Below, piece by piece: positions 51,980 to 61,270 of a stretch of DNA of 64,000 bases. The DNA comes from JAAXHH01 sp965248395 (GTDB taxonomy: Bacteria; JAAXHH01), in NCBI GenBank assembly GCA_965248395.1, contig OZ252103.1:2294001-2358000 (forward strand). Reading direction: 5' to 3'. The translations under genes and the position numbers were made by a program. The notes beneath the pieces were generated by a model. The model made no database searches. It was not told the origin of the DNA and saw only the letters and a program-made list of their open reading frames with translations. The first letter of the stretch is position 1; each line of letters opens with the position of its first letter.

Positions 51980-51995
51980 ATTTTATGCATAAAAT
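51980..51995. promoter_or_regulatory. Perfect 16-base palindrome
   Basis: ATTTTATGCATAAAAT reads the same on both strands. It sits between the methyltransferase start and the permease stop, in AT-rich DNA with no other gene, and is a candidate operator or DNA-modification site. Confidence 0.5.
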
Positions 51996-52027
51996 GGCGC
52001 ATCTAACATCCTGGATAGCCCCTATCC

Positions 52028-52861
52028 TCATTCCTTGACCGCCCCGAGCGTAATTCCCTGTACGAATTCCTTCTGCATCACGAGGAAGAGGACCATGATG
52101 GGCAGGATGGACAGCAGGGTGCCGGCCATGAGCATGCCGTATTCCTGGCTGTAAACGCCCAGGAGGCTGGCCAATCCGAGCGGAAGGGTGAACTTGTCGG
52201 CGTCCCTAAGCACGATCATGGGCCAGAGAAACTCGTTCCACGCCCCGAGAAAACCGAAGATGCTTAAGGCCCCCATGGCGGGTTTCACGGTAGGAAGGAT
52301 CACGCGCCAGTATATTCCGAACTCGGATGATCCGTCGATCCGGGCCGCGTCGACCAGGTCGGTGGGAATACCAAGGATGAACTGCCGCATGAGAAACACG
52401 CCGAATCCGCTGGAGGCCAGGTAGGGAAGGATCACGCCCTGGTAGGTGTCCAGCCAGCCGAACTTGTACAGCAAGGTGAACAGCGGGACCAGCACCAGGT
52501 GAAAAGGGATCATCATCGAGCCGAGGACGATGGCGAAAAGGACGCCGCGCCCGCGAAAGGAGTACTTGGCGAAGGCGAAACCGCCCATGGTGGCGATAGC
52601 GAGGAGAAGCAGCGTGTGGGAAGTGGCCAGGAAGGTGCTGTTTATGATGTACTGGACGATCGGCATTTCTTCGAACAACCGGGTGAAATTCTCGAGCGTC
52701 GGATCCTGGGGCAGGAAGGTGGGCGGATAGGAAAAGATTTCGCCGGACGGCTTGAACGAAGCGGAGACCACCCAGAACAGCGGCGTGAGGACCAGCAGGG
52801 CGAGGAAGATCAGGAGGACGTATGTCAGCACAGTTCGAAAGGGAAATCTCATAACACTCAA
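52028..52861 (-). CDS. Carbohydrate ABC transporter permease (MalG type)
   Basis: A 277-residue inner-membrane permease with six hydrophobic segments. The EAA-loop is DAARIDGSSEFGIYWRVILPTVKPAM, where an ATPase would dock. It overlaps the upstream permease by four bases (ATGA). It is the second permease of a sugar or oligosaccharide importer. The ATPase gene is not in the window, as is common when a shared MsiK/MalK protein is encoded elsewhere. Confidence 0.93.
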   Translation of the reverse strand: MSVMRFPFRTVLTYVLLIFLALLVLTPLFWVVSASFKPSGEIFSYPPTFLPQDPTLENFTRLFEEMPIVQYIINSTFLATSHTLLLLAIATMGGFAFAKYSFRGRGVLFAIVLGSMMIPFHLVLVPLFTLLYKFGWLDTYQGVILPYLASSGFGVFLMRQFILGIPTDLVDAARIDGSSEFGIYWRVILPTVKPAMGALSIFGFLGAWNEFLWPMIVLRDADKFTLPLGLASLLGVYSQEYGMLMAGTLLSILPIMVLFLVMQKEFVQGITLGAVKE

Positions 52862-53715
52862 TTCTCCCTGAACACGCCAAAAAACCGGACCTGGATAATA
52901 GAAATCACGCCGATGATCACGGCCAGTGCCCAGCCGATCGTCGCCGCGTAACCCAGGTTGATGAATTCGAAGCCGTGCTTGTACAGGTACATCACCATCG
53001 TCATGCTCGCGTTGCCCGGGCCGCCCTCGGTAAGCACGTAGGGCAGGTCGAAGAGTTGGAACGAGCCGATCATGGATGTGATCACCACGAAGGCGATCAC
53101 CGGCTTGAGGGCCGGGATCGTCACGTGTATGAAAGTCTGCCAGGTACCGGCCCCATCGACTGCCGCCGCCTCGTAAAGCTCACGTCGTATACTCTGAAGC
53201 CCCGCCAGGAAATAGACCATGTTGAACCCCGCCCACCGCCATACACCCGCCAGTACCAGCGCGGGCATGACCAGGTCCGGGTCCTGAAGCCATTGGATCT
53301 CTGAACCCAGGACCATGTTGACCAGGCCGTAACGCCTGTCGTACAGCAGGTAGAATATCACGGCGATGAATACGCCCGATATAAGGACGGGAGCGAAGAA
53401 GGAAAGGCGGAACAGGTTTCTTCCCTTCAGGCGGGCGTTACTGAGGAGCAACGCGAGGGCCAGGGCCACGGGCAGCTGCAGCAGAAGGCTGCCCAGGGCG
53501 AAATAGGCCGTATTCCACAGTGCGGTCCAGAAGACCGGATCCGCGATCAACCGGTCGAAATTGGCAAGCCCCACAAAGGTCTGGCTCCGCATGCCCCGGA
53601 CACTGTAAGCGCTGAGCCGAATCGAATCGAACAGCGGATAGACCATGAAAACCCCGAAGAGGGTAAAAAAGGGGGCGAGAAACGCGTAGGGTGCGTACCT
53701 GGGTTTCATGGACAC
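52858..53715 (-). CDS. Carbohydrate ABC transporter permease (MalF/UgpA type)
   Basis: A 285-residue permease with six hydrophobic segments. The EAA motif is EAAAVDGAGTWQTFIHVTIPALKPVI. It follows the solute-binding-protein gene by 49 bases. It would form the transmembrane pore with the MalG-type partner. Confidence 0.93.
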   Translation of the reverse strand: MSMKPRYAPYAFLAPFFTLFGVFMVYPLFDSIRLSAYSVRGMRSQTFVGLANFDRLIADPVFWTALWNTAYFALGSLLLQLPVALALALLLSNARLKGRNLFRLSFFAPVLISGVFIAVIFYLLYDRRYGLVNMVLGSEIQWLQDPDLVMPALVLAGVWRWAGFNMVYFLAGLQSIRRELYEAAAVDGAGTWQTFIHVTIPALKPVIAFVVITSMIGSFQLFDLPYVLTEGGPGNASMTMVMYLYKHGFEFINLGYAATIGWALAVIIGVISIIQVRFFGVFREN

Positions 53716-53764
53716 TTCTGGTCGGAATTGATGGCAGGTGAGATCGGCTTACTCTGTTTCGTGT

Positions 53765-55111
53765 TTACTCTGTTTCGACGTTTCCCTGGTCGGCCGGAAG
53801 GTCATTTGCGGTCGATGCTTCCTTCATCAGTTCCCGGATCTGGTTCGCAAGGTCGGTCAGCGCCTCGGCGGGTGTTCGAATGCCCTGCGCCGCTTCGTAC
53901 ACGGTTTGCCGCAACAGATCCGAGCCTTCTGCCCAGTAAGGATTCAGATAGAAAGCCGGGATGTCGTCGGCCAGGTCTGTCAGGGTTTTTCCCAGGACCT
54001 GTCCGCCCAGGTAGGGATCCGCCTCGGCGAACACCGGTTTGGACCACGCCGAACGTATCGGCGGAATGATGGTGGTTTTGCGGTACCTGTTAGCAAGCGC
54101 CTCGTCGTCCATGTAGACGAATCGAACAAAGGACCAGGCGAGGTCCTGGTTCTTGCTTTGCTTCGTAATCCCGATCATCGTTCCGCCCCAGGTCGATGTT
54201 CGGCGTTCACCTTCCCTCCATGCGGGCAGGGGCATGGCCCGCCATTTCCCGGCCAGTTCGGGGATGAATCTCTTTACCGACCCTATGTACCAGTCCGGCG
54301 CCAGTATGCCCAGCACGATGCCTTCTTTCATGGCGGCGAAATTTGCCGGGTCCTGGGAGAATTCGGGAATGGCCAGACGCTCTTCGTTGAGCAGCCTGCA
54401 GTAGAACTCCAGCGTGGAAACGGCGATTTCGTTGTCGATGATGATCTCGCCGTCCTTATCGTACATCCCTCCGCCGTTCTGCAGAAGCATCAGCCAGAAA
54501 TGACCAGGCTTGTGCGCCCTCAACATGAGCGGGTACCGGTCCGGGTTCCCGTCGCCGTCGTCATCCCGGACGAGTTTCCGTCCAGCAACGATGAAGTCGT
54601 CCCAGGTATGTATGGATTCCGGGTCAATGCCCGCTTCTTCGTATGCGTCGTGACGGTAGAGTAGCACGACGGGATGGACGTCGTGGGGAAGACCGTAGAC
54701 TCGGCCGTCGAGCGACCAGGGCGCCAATCGGGCCTGGACGAATTCGTCCATAAGCCCATCGGCTTCTACGCGGTCAGTCAGGTCAACCAGACCGATTTCC
54801 TCCCGGCTGCCCTTGAAGAACCGGCCTACCGATGATATTTCCACTTCGGTGATATCCGGAGCTCCTATACCCGACAGGAATGCCGCGAGCAACTTGTCGT
54901 GGATTTTCGAGATCAGTCGCAAGTCGACCTTGACCCCCGGATTGGCGGCCTCGAAAGCAGGAATCCTCGCGCTGTATTCATCATAGTGGATCTGATGGAA
55001 GACCCAGTATTCCAGTGTGTTCGAACGGTCATCACCGCGGAACACGATCACTGGGAAAGCCAGGAGGAAGAGCAGGGCGAATATCAGTGGACCCTTGCCG
55101 AAATGATTCAT
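53765..55111 (-). CDS. Carbohydrate ABC transporter extracellular solute-binding protein
   Basis: A 448-residue family-1 binding protein. The ATG at 55111 gives a signal peptide (LIFALLFLLAFPVIVF); no lipobox Cys follows, so it may stay membrane-anchored by its N-terminus or be released. The ligand-cleft strands include PAFEAANPGVKVDLR, YGLPHDVHPVVLLYRHDAYEEAG and DDGDGNPDRY, a Ca-binding-loop-like motif often seen in this family. It precedes the two permease genes. The sugar is unknown. Confidence 0.92.
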   Translation of the reverse strand: MNHFGKGPLIFALLFLLAFPVIVFRGDDRSNTLEYWVFHQIHYDEYSARIPAFEAANPGVKVDLRLISKIHDKLLAAFLSGIGAPDITEVEISSVGRFFKGSREEIGLVDLTDRVEADGLMDEFVQARLAPWSLDGRVYGLPHDVHPVVLLYRHDAYEEAGIDPESIHTWDDFIVAGRKLVRDDDGDGNPDRYPLMLRAHKPGHFWLMLLQNGGGMYDKDGEIIIDNEIAVSTLEFYCRLLNEERLAIPEFSQDPANFAAMKEGIVLGILAPDWYIGSVKRFIPELAGKWRAMPLPAWREGERRTSTWGGTMIGITKQSKNQDLAWSFVRFVYMDDEALANRYRKTTIIPPIRSAWSKPVFAEADPYLGGQVLGKTLTDLADDIPAFYLNPYWAEGSDLLRQTVYEAAQGIRTPAEALTDLANQIRELMKEASTANDLPADQGNVETE

Positions 55112-55171
55112 TTTCTGTAGTCGTTTACGGTTTGAGGATTTTAAACGCAAGTCACAATTTGGCACCGGCAT

Positions 55172-55327
55172 CTAATCCGTTAATATCGATATGAACTCCT
55201 GGATACGGAGCTCAACGCGCTGTTGAGGTGTCAACTTATTTTCGAGGATGTTGTTGGGGCGTTGTAGGAATGCATAAGTCATCAGTATCAGGCAGACCAT
55301 AACCACTAACCTAAATAAGGTCTTCAT
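55172..55327 (-). CDS. Small single-helix membrane protein (51 residues)
   Basis: ATG at 55327 is preceded by a perfect AAGGAG Shine-Dalgarno element seven bases upstream. Residues 4-20 form a hydrophobic helix (LFRLVVMVCLILMTYAF), followed by a short charged tail with QQRVELRIQEF. It lies in the gap between the SSS symporter stop (55406) and the solute-binding-protein start (55111). No family is recognised. The strong ribosome-binding site and the transmembrane start support a real gene, possibly a transporter accessory. Confidence 0.72.
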   Translation of the reverse strand: MKTLFRLVVMVCLILMTYAFLQRPNNILENKLTPQQRVELRIQEFISILTD

Positions 55328-55405
55328 GATGTTCACTCCTTATCGCACCTAATCCTCGGCTCGATTCCAATCTCGCATTCCAGCGCTTAGGCCAAACGCC
55401 ACGGA

Positions 55406-56875
55406 TCACCCATCTCCCATGGCCTGTCGGATCGGATCCATCACGGGTCGTACAATAGTATCCGGCGGGGGGGACGTGAAGAGCGATACGGCTATCCCCG
55501 TAACGGAACACGTCAGGAAACTCCAGGCGACGGGGATCAGTCCCGGATTCGGGAGCCATTCGTAGAACATGGCGATGAGCACGGCGTTACCGGCGATTAT
55601 GGCCGTGATGGCGCCCGGCGCCGTAAACCGTTTCCAATGCAGGCCGAGCAACCAGATGGGCGTGAGCGTGACGAAACCGGAAAATGAAAGCTGGGCTATT
55701 GCGAAGATGGAATCCGGCCGGAGGATGACGATGTAGTAGGTGATACCGCCGAGGACAACGAGAAACAGTCTGCCCAGTACCACCTGCAAGCGCTGCGACA
55801 GGCCATACCATACGTCTCGCGTAAGCATGGACGACAGCGTCAGCATCTGGGCGTCCAGCGTGGACATGACCGCTGCCAGGATACCGGCCAGCGCCAGTCC
55901 CTGGATCATGGGACCGAAATGGCTGCGAATCACCATGGGGAAGACCATGTCCGACTCCCGGCCCATGAAATCGGGAAACTCTATGCGTCCCCACAAGCCG
56001 TAAAGCGTCGCCACCAGCATCAGACCAATCATAATGACCGGATAAAACCGGATGGAGTTCTTCAACGATTTCACGTCTTTTGCCGCGAATACGCGCACCA
56101 GCAGGTGGGGGAAGGCGAGTACGACCAATCCCATAGACATCCCCCACACGAACCACGCGCCCGTCGTGAAAGGCGGCGTGTCTTTCGTAGCCATCAGGTC
56201 CGGAAACCGGCGGCCGACTTCCTTCATCACCCCGGATATACCGCCGAAGTCGGCGGCGACGGCGAAGATAGATACATAGAGGAACACGCCGAACACGAGG
56301 CCCTGAAACACGTTGGTCCACATGGTCGCCCGCATGCCGCCCGTGGTAGTGTATATCAGCGTGATGACCAGGATACCCGCCGCGGCGGTCTCGAATGAGA
56401 TCGCCTGCTGGGTGAATACGTCCACGGCAAGTCCCACCCCGGCGACGCCGGTGGACATGTAGGGCAGCATGTAGATGAAGTAGACCACGAATAGAAGCCG
56501 GCCCAGGTTGGGACTGTCCAGCCTGCGGGCGAGCAGTTCCGCGGGTGTCAGGGCTTTCAGTTTCCTGGAGGCGATCCACGCCGGGTAACCGATGACGTAG
56601 TAGGCTACGGGAATGATGAGCGCCGCCATGGCCGCCGTGTAACCGAACACCCCGACGCCGTGATGGTAGGCCAGGCCCGAAATACCCATGATCAGGAACG
56701 GCGTGATATTGGTGCCGAAAAGCGCCATGAACAGGACGAGCGACTTGGCGAGACGGCCGCCGAGGAAGTAGTCTTCGGGCGTCGGAATGGAACGGCGAAA
56801 CGCGGCTGCGCCGATGCAGAGCACCACGGCGAAGTAAACCACCACCACGACGAATATGGTCGCTTCAGGACCCAT
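55406..56875 (-). CDS. Sodium:solute symporter (SSS family)
   Basis: A 489-residue transporter with about 13 hydrophobic segments. It opens with a sodium-site helix and PEDYFLGGRLAKSLVLFMALFG, and has the family YTTTGGMRATMWTNVFQG block in helix 5 and GLALAGILAAVMSTLDAQML. It overlaps the preceding DUF3311 gene by 11 bases. Substrates of this family range from sugars to carboxylates; none can be named. Confidence 0.92.
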   Translation of the reverse strand: MGPEATIFVVVVVYFAVVLCIGAAAFRRSIPTPEDYFLGGRLAKSLVLFMALFGTNITPFLIMGISGLAYHHGVGVFGYTAAMAALIIPVAYYVIGYPAWIASRKLKALTPAELLARRLDSPNLGRLLFVVYFIYMLPYMSTGVAGVGLAVDVFTQQAISFETAAAGILVITLIYTTTGGMRATMWTNVFQGLVFGVFLYVSIFAVAADFGGISGVMKEVGRRFPDLMATKDTPPFTTGAWFVWGMSMGLVVLAFPHLLVRVFAAKDVKSLKNSIRFYPVIMIGLMLVATLYGLWGRIEFPDFMGRESDMVFPMVIRSHFGPMIQGLALAGILAAVMSTLDAQMLTLSSMLTRDVWYGLSQRLQVVLGRLFLVVLGGITYYIVILRPDSIFAIAQLSFSGFVTLTPIWLLGLHWKRFTAPGAITAIIAGNAVLIAMFYEWLPNPGLIPVAWSFLTCSVTGIAVSLFTSPPPDTIVRPVMDPIRQAMGDG

Positions 56876-57077
56876 CGTAGTCCCGCCAGACGTATCGGGT
56901 GAAGTAGATGACCAGCGCGCCGGCGGCGATTACCCACGTGACGTGGTATGCGAGATCGACTGGCAGCCAGCCGAACAGCAGCGGAGGCGTTGTTCCGTGG
57001 TTAAAGAAATCGACGTGAAGCGCCGCCAGCACGACCACGAGTAACCAGAATATCCGTCTATGCTGTCTTCGTGTCAT
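56865..57077 (-). CDS. DUF3311-type small membrane protein
   Basis: A 70-residue protein with two hydrophobic segments (IFWLLVVVLAALHVDFF and WVIAAGALVIYFT) separated by FGWLPVDLAYHVT. DUF3311 proteins commonly precede SSS symporter genes as a small partner, and this one overlaps the symporter start by 11 bases. It would assist assembly or activity; no mechanism is known. Confidence 0.8.
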   Translation of the reverse strand: MTRRQHRRIFWLLVVVLAALHVDFFNHGTTPPLLFGWLPVDLAYHVTWVIAAGALVIYFTRYVWRDYDGS

Positions 57078-57135
57078 ATCCGGTCAATCTCGACGGGTTC
57101 GGGCGCTTGGAGCGAAGGAGTTCAAGTGGCGGAGA

Positions 57136-58503
57136 TCATGGCCCGGTCGATTCCGCGGCGCGGCGCAGATTGCCGATGTACCTGCGGGTTTCCGCGGCAA
57201 CGATGGGAGATAGGAAAAGCAGGGCAACCAGGTTGGGAAAGGCCATGAGCCCGTTCATGATATCGGAAACTCCCCAGACCAGTTCCAACTCGGAAACGGC
57301 GCCGATTCCGACGAAAAGGCAGAACAGCGATCGGTATGGCAGTGCGGCGCGTTCTCCGAGCAGGTAAACGAGGGATTTCTCGCCGTAGTAACTCCAGCCC
57401 AGGATGGTCGAGTAGGCGAACAGCACCAGGCCCACGGCGACAAGATGACCTCCGAATCCTCCCGGCAGTCCGGTGGCGAAGGCGGCGGCCGTGAGCGGCG
57501 CGCCGGTGTCGCCCGACAACCAGACGCCTGTCCCGATGATGGTGAAACCGGTGATCGTGCACACGATCAGGGTATCGATGAAGGTCTGCGTCATGGATAC
57601 CAGGGCCTGCGTGACGGGATCTTTCGTCTGGGCGGCCGCGGCGGCGATACCCGCGCTGCCCAGTCCGGATTCGTTGGAGAATATCCCCCTTGCCACCCCG
57701 AACTGGACCGTCTGGCGGACCATAGCGCCCGCGAACCCTCCGGCGGCCGCGGCCGGCGTGAAGGCGTGCGTGACCACGAGTTCGAAGATACCCGGTATCG
57801 CGGAGGCGTTCGTCAATATGGCCGTCAATCCGCCGAGGATATACAGTACGATCATCGTGGGAACGATCAGGCTTGCCGCCCGTCCGATGCTCTTGATCCC
57901 ACCGATCAGTACCAGGCCCGTTCCGATCATCAGCACCAGGCCGGTGATCCAGGGTGACACGCCGAAGGAACTCTCGAGCACGTCGGCCATGGAATTCGAT
58001 TGCGTCATGTTGCCTATGCCAAAGGCCGCCAGGGCGGCGAAAAGCGCATAGGCGCCGGCGAGCCATTTCCAGCCCATCGCGTTGGCGATGTAATACATCG
58101 GGCCGCCCTTCATGAGTCCCCTGGAATCCGTTTCTCGGTACTTGACGGACAGGACGGCCTCGGCGTACTTGGTGGCCATGCCCACCAGTCCGGTCATCCA
58201 CATCCAGAACAGCGCGCCCGGACCGCCTGCCGCGATGGCCGTGGCCACGCCGGCGATGTTTCCCGTACCTACCGTTGCCGCGAGGGCGGTCATCAGGGCC
58301 TGGAAATGGCTGATATCGCCCTCGGCATCCGCCTCCCGGCGGCGTACGAAGGCCAGGTAGAGCGCGTGGAACAGGGATCGGAACTGCACGCCTTTGAGCA
58401 ACACCGTGAGATAGAGTCCCGTACCGCCCAGCAGCACCAGCATGGGCAAACCCCATACATGGCCCTGAAGGGCATTGACAATGCCAAGCAGCGTGTTTTC
58501 CAT
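57136..58503 (-). CDS. Alanine/glycine:cation symporter (AGCS family)
   Basis: A 455-residue symporter with about 11 hydrophobic segments. The ATG at 58503 gives the family start LLGIVNALQGHVWGLPMLVLL; the longer frame to 58548 is less likely. The AGCS signature appears as TALAATVGTGNIAGVATAIAAGG and GPMYYIANAMGWKW. It imports alanine or glycine with sodium. The DUF3311 gene follows after 58 bases. Confidence 0.93.
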   Translation of the reverse strand: MENTLLGIVNALQGHVWGLPMLVLLGGTGLYLTVLLKGVQFRSLFHALYLAFVRRREADAEGDISHFQALMTALAATVGTGNIAGVATAIAAGGPGALFWMWMTGLVGMATKYAEAVLSVKYRETDSRGLMKGGPMYYIANAMGWKWLAGAYALFAALAAFGIGNMTQSNSMADVLESSFGVSPWITGLVLMIGTGLVLIGGIKSIGRAASLIVPTMIVLYILGGLTAILTNASAIPGIFELVVTHAFTPAAAAGGFAGAMVRQTVQFGVARGIFSNESGLGSAGIAAAAAQTKDPVTQALVSMTQTFIDTLIVCTITGFTIIGTGVWLSGDTGAPLTAAAFATGLPGGFGGHLVAVGLVLFAYSTILGWSYYGEKSLVYLLGERAALPYRSLFCLFVGIGAVSELELVWGVSDIMNGLMAFPNLVALLFLSPIVAAETRRYIGNLRRAAESTGP

Positions 58504-58715
58504 GAGGTTTTCCGTGTGAAGGTGAAGGGGCCGAACAACGAAGGCCAACGTAAGAGCGCGCTGGAACGTATGTCAAGCACTTTCCATTTTCTTACTTGAT
58601 CTTTACCCTCCCCCTTCTTATAGTGACCCATCGCCGGATATGGCCCCCAGGGGCCGGGCCGGTTTCCCAACCTACATTGTCAGGACGACCCTATACCATC
58701 TGAGGATCATTCTAC

Positions 58716-59705
58716 ATGTCAAGACTCCGTATTGGCATAGCGGGCGCCGGCGGCATGGGCGGCCACCACGCCAGGATGCTGTCCGCTCGCGACGATGCCC
58801 AGGTCGTGGCGCTGTTCGATACCGACCCCGTGGCGATGAACCGCCTTGAAAAAACCCTCGGGCCGACGGTTCAGGGGCTGAATCACTTCGCGACTCTCGA
58901 GGCCATGATCGAATCGGAACAACTGGACGGGATCGTCATCGCGACGCCCCATACCCGGCACGCGGACCAGGTCAGGACCAGCCTGGAGGCGGGACTGCAC
59001 GTCCTGGTGGAGAAGCCCATGGCGACGACGACGCGGGACGCCAGGGATTTCATCGACTATTCCGAAAGGGCTGGCAAGGTGCTTGCAGTCGCTTACCAGC
59101 GCCACGGCGACGGCAAGTTCATCAAGACCCGCGAGATGATCGGGGACGGCGCCATCGGCGACGTGCGGCTCGTGCACGTCATCATCGCCCAGGACTGCCT
59201 CGGGATCTTCAGTCCCGGCGCATCATGGCGTGCCGACCCCGAGCTTTCCGGAGGCGGACATTTCATGGACACGGGCAGCCACATCAATGACATCCTGCTG
59301 TGGACAACGGGCCTGGAACCGAAGTCCGTCCATGCCTTTATCAATCCCGAAGGCACCCAGGTCGACGTGAACACGGCCATCTCGGTGGAGTTCACCAACG
59401 GGGCCGTCGGCAACCTGTCCTACACGTCCATGTCGCCCGAATGGCGGGAAGAGTTTACCTTTTACGGCACGGAGGGCGTCATGCGGTTCGGTGCGTCCGA
59501 ACCCCTGTATGTCCACCGCAAAGGAGAAGACATACGGCTGCCGCAGACCCCGGGTAGAGGTAAACCGCCGGCGGACAACTTTATCGAGGCCATACTCGGA
59601 GAGGCTGAAGTACAGGCCCCGCCCATCTGCGGCCTGCGGGTGGTGCAGTTGACCGAAGCGGCCTACAAATCGGCCGAAAGCGGAAAACCCGAGGCGGTTG
59701 GTTGA
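58716..59705 (+). CDS. Gfo/Idh/MocA-family oxidoreductase
   Basis: A 329-residue NAD(P)-dependent sugar or inositol oxidoreductase. The Rossmann motif is IGIAGAGGMGGHHARML, the conserved EKP is in HVLVEKPMATTTRDA, and the catalytic Asp/His lie in GGGHFMDTGSHINDILLW. It precedes mmsA by 33 bases on the same strand. The pairing with a methylmalonate-semialdehyde dehydrogenase suggests a polyol or inositol-like catabolic route. Confidence 0.92.
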   Translation: MSRLRIGIAGAGGMGGHHARMLSARDDAQVVALFDTDPVAMNRLEKTLGPTVQGLNHFATLEAMIESEQLDGIVIATPHTRHADQVRTSLEAGLHVLVEKPMATTTRDARDFIDYSERAGKVLAVAYQRHGDGKFIKTREMIGDGAIGDVRLVHVIIAQDCLGIFSPGASWRADPELSGGGHFMDTGSHINDILLWTTGLEPKSVHAFINPEGTQVDVNTAISVEFTNGAVGNLSYTSMSPEWREEFTFYGTEGVMRFGASEPLYVHRKGEDIRLPQTPGRGKPPADNFIEAILGEAEVQAPPICGLRVVQLTEAAYKSAESGKPEAVG

Positions 59706-59738
59706 TCAAGTATCAAATACACATTCATTGAGGATGAC

Positions 59739-61205
59739 ATGAACGAACGCGAAGTGAACGGTTGCCCCCTGTTTATAAACGGAGAATGGACCGACGCGCC
59801 CGGCACGGCTTCTGAACCGGTTTTCAACCCTTCGGACGGCAGCGTAATAGCTAGAGCGCCCATGTGCGGCGAGGCCGAGGTCGATTCGGCAGTCCGGGCC
59901 GCCAGGGCCGCCCTTCCCGATTGGTCCGTCACCCCGGTCATCGACCGCGCGAGGATCCTGTTCCGGTACGTGCATCTTCTTGAGGAGCATTTCGAGGAAC
60001 TGTCCCGCCTGGTCACCCGCGAGCACGGAAAAACCCTGGAAGAATCGCGGGGATCCGTACGGAGGGGCATCGAGGTCGTGGAGTTTGCCTGCGGGGCGCC
60101 CACCCTGCTCATGGGAGATTCTCTCGAACAGATCGCCAGCGGCATAGATTGCGACACCATCCGCCAGCCCGTGGGGGTGTGCGCGGGGATCACCCCCTTC
60201 AACTTCCCCGCCATGGTGCCCATGTGGATGTATCCCATTGCGATCGTCTGCGGCAACACCTTCGTGCTCAAGCCGTCCGAAAAAGTGCCGCTGACCGCCA
60301 TCCGGCTCGTGGAGCTGCTGCAGGAAGCCGGTCTGGCGCCCGGTGTGATGAACCTGGTCCACGGCGGCGTGGACGTGGTCAACGCCCTTTGCACCCATCC
60401 GGGTATCGATGCCGTGTCGTTTGTCGGTTCGTCTCCCGTGGCGAGACACGTCTACCAGACCGCGACCGCTCACGGCAAGCGCGTGCAGGCCGCCGGCGGC
60501 GCCAAGAACTACATGGTCATCCTGCCCGACGCGGACCCCGCTTTCACGGTGGATTCCCTGGTCGGTTCGGTATACGGTTGCGCCGGCGAGCGGTGCATGG
60601 CCGGCAGCGTGGCTGTGGCCGTGGAGGAAGCCGCCGAGCGCGTGCTGCCCCCTCTGCGCGATGCCCTCGATGAAATGAAGGTCGGACCTACGGATCGCAA
60701 CCCGGAAGCGGACATGGGACCGGTGGTTACCCGCCAGCACCTCGACAAGGTACACGACTATATAACTTCCGGATTGTCGGATGGCGCCTCGCTATATCGC
60801 GATGGCCGGGGGGTTGAAGTGCCGGAAACCCCCGACGGCTTCTACATGGGTCCCACCATATTCGACGACGCCTCCACGAGCATGAAGATCGTACGTGAAG
60901 AGATCTTCGGTCCGGTCCTGTCCGTGATTCGCACCGATAGCCTGGACGCGGGCATCGATGCCTGCAACCAGAGCGGTTTCGGAAACGCCGCGGTCCTGTT
61001 CACCGGAGACGGCAAGGCCGCCAGGACGTTCAGGCACCGGATAAGCGCCGGGATGGTGGGCATCAACGTCGGCGTGCCGGCCCCCATGGCGTTTTTCCCG
61101 TTTTCGGGTTGGAACGGCTCGTTCTTCGGCGATCTGCACATCCAGGGCAAGGAAGGATTCGCCTTCTATACCCGTCAAAAGGTCACGATGAGCCGATGGG
61201 CCTGA
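59739..61205 (+). CDS. mmsA: CoA-acylating methylmalonate-semialdehyde dehydrogenase
   Basis: A 488-residue aldehyde dehydrogenase. The N-terminus LFINGEWTDAPGTASEPVFNPS is followed by GVCAGITPFNFPAMVPMWM and the catalytic Cys in GCAGERCMAGS, as in MmsA/IolA, which use CoA as acyl acceptor. It converts methylmalonate or malonate semialdehyde to propanoyl- or acetyl-CoA. It sits between a Gfo/Idh dehydrogenase and a DUF362 gene. Confidence 0.95.
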   Translation: MNEREVNGCPLFINGEWTDAPGTASEPVFNPSDGSVIARAPMCGEAEVDSAVRAARAALPDWSVTPVIDRARILFRYVHLLEEHFEELSRLVTREHGKTLEESRGSVRRGIEVVEFACGAPTLLMGDSLEQIASGIDCDTIRQPVGVCAGITPFNFPAMVPMWMYPIAIVCGNTFVLKPSEKVPLTAIRLVELLQEAGLAPGVMNLVHGGVDVVNALCTHPGIDAVSFVGSSPVARHVYQTATAHGKRVQAAGGAKNYMVILPDADPAFTVDSLVGSVYGCAGERCMAGSVAVAVEEAAERVLPPLRDALDEMKVGPTDRNPEADMGPVVTRQHLDKVHDYITSGLSDGASLYRDGRGVEVPETPDGFYMGPTIFDDASTSMKIVREEIFGPVLSVIRTDSLDAGIDACNQSGFGNAAVLFTGDGKAARTFRHRISAGMVGINVGVPAPMAFFPFSGWNGSFFGDLHIQGKEGFAFYTRQKVTMSRWA

Positions 61206-61270
61206 ACCAATTGCGCGAACTTGGCCCATTAGCGTGTACTTGAACCTTTAGCGTGTAAAGGATACGCACG

